The notes below the pieces were generated by a model that saw only the letters and a list, made by a program, of their open reading frames with translations, made no database searches and was not told the origin of the DNA. A stretch of 64,000 nucleotides of DNA from Ficedula albicollis (taxonomy: Eukaryota; Chordata; Aves; Passeriformes; Muscicapidae). The DNA is taken from NCBI RefSeq assembly GCF_000247815.1, contig NC_021692.1, positions 7,787,691 to 7,851,690 of the forward strand, in the 5' to 3' direction. The position numbers and the translations under genes were made by a program. Of the stretch, positions 63,201 through 64,000 are shown piece after piece (within the stretch, counting starts at the first letter, position 1; each line of letters starts with the position of its first letter).

Positions 63201-64000
63201 GGGCGTTCAGCTCAGGGAAGAGCCCCATCCTTCCCCCCAGCCCTTTGAGCCGCTGCTGCCTGGTGAACTCCTGCTCCCTGACCCCCAAGTAGAGCAGTAC
63301 TTCATTAACCTGGGCTGACAGGTCAGTGAGCAGAGCCCCCTCCTACCACGGCTCCTGCTCGGGCACAGCTCAGCCAGGGAGAACGTGACACCAGCTCATT
63401 AGAACAAATTATTACTCTATAACCCCTGCTGCAATGTCCCTTAATATGCCTATTTAGCAAGAGACAAGTCCTGGTGGGCTCCTCGGCATTAAAACAACCT
63501 CACAAATCACCAGAGGCACAAGCACCGTGATCTCTGCTTCGGGGGTGGAAAGAGGGTGGCTGTTCCTTGGATGGGTGCTAGAGGGTGCAGAGTCCTGGGC
63601 TCTTCCCCTGCAGCAAAACAAAGCTCCAGATATTGCTGGGGGATGTTCTGCAGGCAGGGAGTTGCCATCTGGCTGTGCCTCACTGTGCTGCCAAAGATGC
63701 CCAAGCTTCAGCACAACAAAGTGTTGTTCCCTCATTGAAATCCACTGTGGTAGTGTTCTGGGATGCCCATTAAACCGCTGGGCCTGTTTTCCTCTGCCTT
63801 ACCCCTGCCTAACTCTGCCCTCAGCACTACCATCAGTGTCATGCTCCAGATTAGACCTACAAGATTTAAATGCTTCCCTGTGATATATATATGTGAAGTC
63901 ACTGCCTGGCTTTCCAAATCCATCCACAACACCAGCCCTACCTGCTCGCTCCTTCAGGTTAACCAGCAAAGCTAAAGAACAAGTTTGGAAGATGATACTG
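60216..64000. other. Upstream region with several conserved-looking islands, no gene seen
   Basis: Conserved-looking blocks lie at about 60485-60690 (CACCGCAAATTAGAGAATG, GTTGCCACGGTGACAGAG, GGAACAATCAATTAAGTTAA), 62225-62350 (CAGCCCGGATTATCAGC, GTTAATGCAATCAATTAGGG) and 63390-63450. A possible MIR relic (AATGAGGTACCAGAGAGTG) is at about 61668. No exon or RNA gene is supported. Confidence 0.4.

Overview
This is a vertebrate, almost certainly avian (probably songbird), nuclear genomic window from a GC-rich, gene-poor-looking locus. The only gene I can recognise is CASZ1 (castor zinc finger 1), on the minus strand. Two spliced coding exons lie in the left 10 kb: 9558-8995 (basic N-terminal motif, acidic region) and 2633-1808 (an array of four SKY-D/E modules). 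Together they encode about the first 448 residues upstream of the zinc fingers. The zinc-finger exons lie off the left edge. The bird assignment rests on the protein similarity, diverged CR1-like and avian-type interspersed-repeat fragments (about 47.7 kb and 60.1 kb), low repeat density and high GC. In chicken, CASZ1 is on a small chromosome (chr 21), which fits (recalled, not checked).

Layout. 1-639: CASZ1 intron. 640-2451: a perfect 906-bp tandem duplication that copies the 3' part of the second exon plus its splice donor. 2634-8994: a 6.4-kb intron with a MEF2/CArG-like site pair and a 60-bp direct repeat with inverted-repeat arms. 8995-9558: the first recognisable coding exon. From 9559 to the right edge I see no further certain exon. 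This is most simply the long 5' intron and upstream region of CASZ1, with AT-rich islands that look like conserved regulatory elements, several minisatellites (13.5, 17.4, 20.4 and 55.1 kb), a 540-bp polypurine tract (36.9 kb), ancient MIR-like SINE relics and two CpG-rich patches (48.2-48.6 kb and 49.6-51.4 kb). Each CpG-rich patch holds a minus-strand splice donor in a phase that fits the first recognised coding exon.

Assembly warning. Four uninterrupted poly-C runs (174, 558, 583 and 748 bases, all C on the + strand) and the 100%-identical blunt exon duplication look more like long-read or polishing artefacts than biology. They probably hide real GC-rich sequence, including a likely CASZ1 promoter around 49.6-51.3 kb.

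I found no operon, CRISPR array, RNA gene or convincing new biological system. The most worthwhile leads are the exon duplication that carries the complete SKY-module cassette, the two candidate first exons, and the 18-unit hairpin minisatellite.
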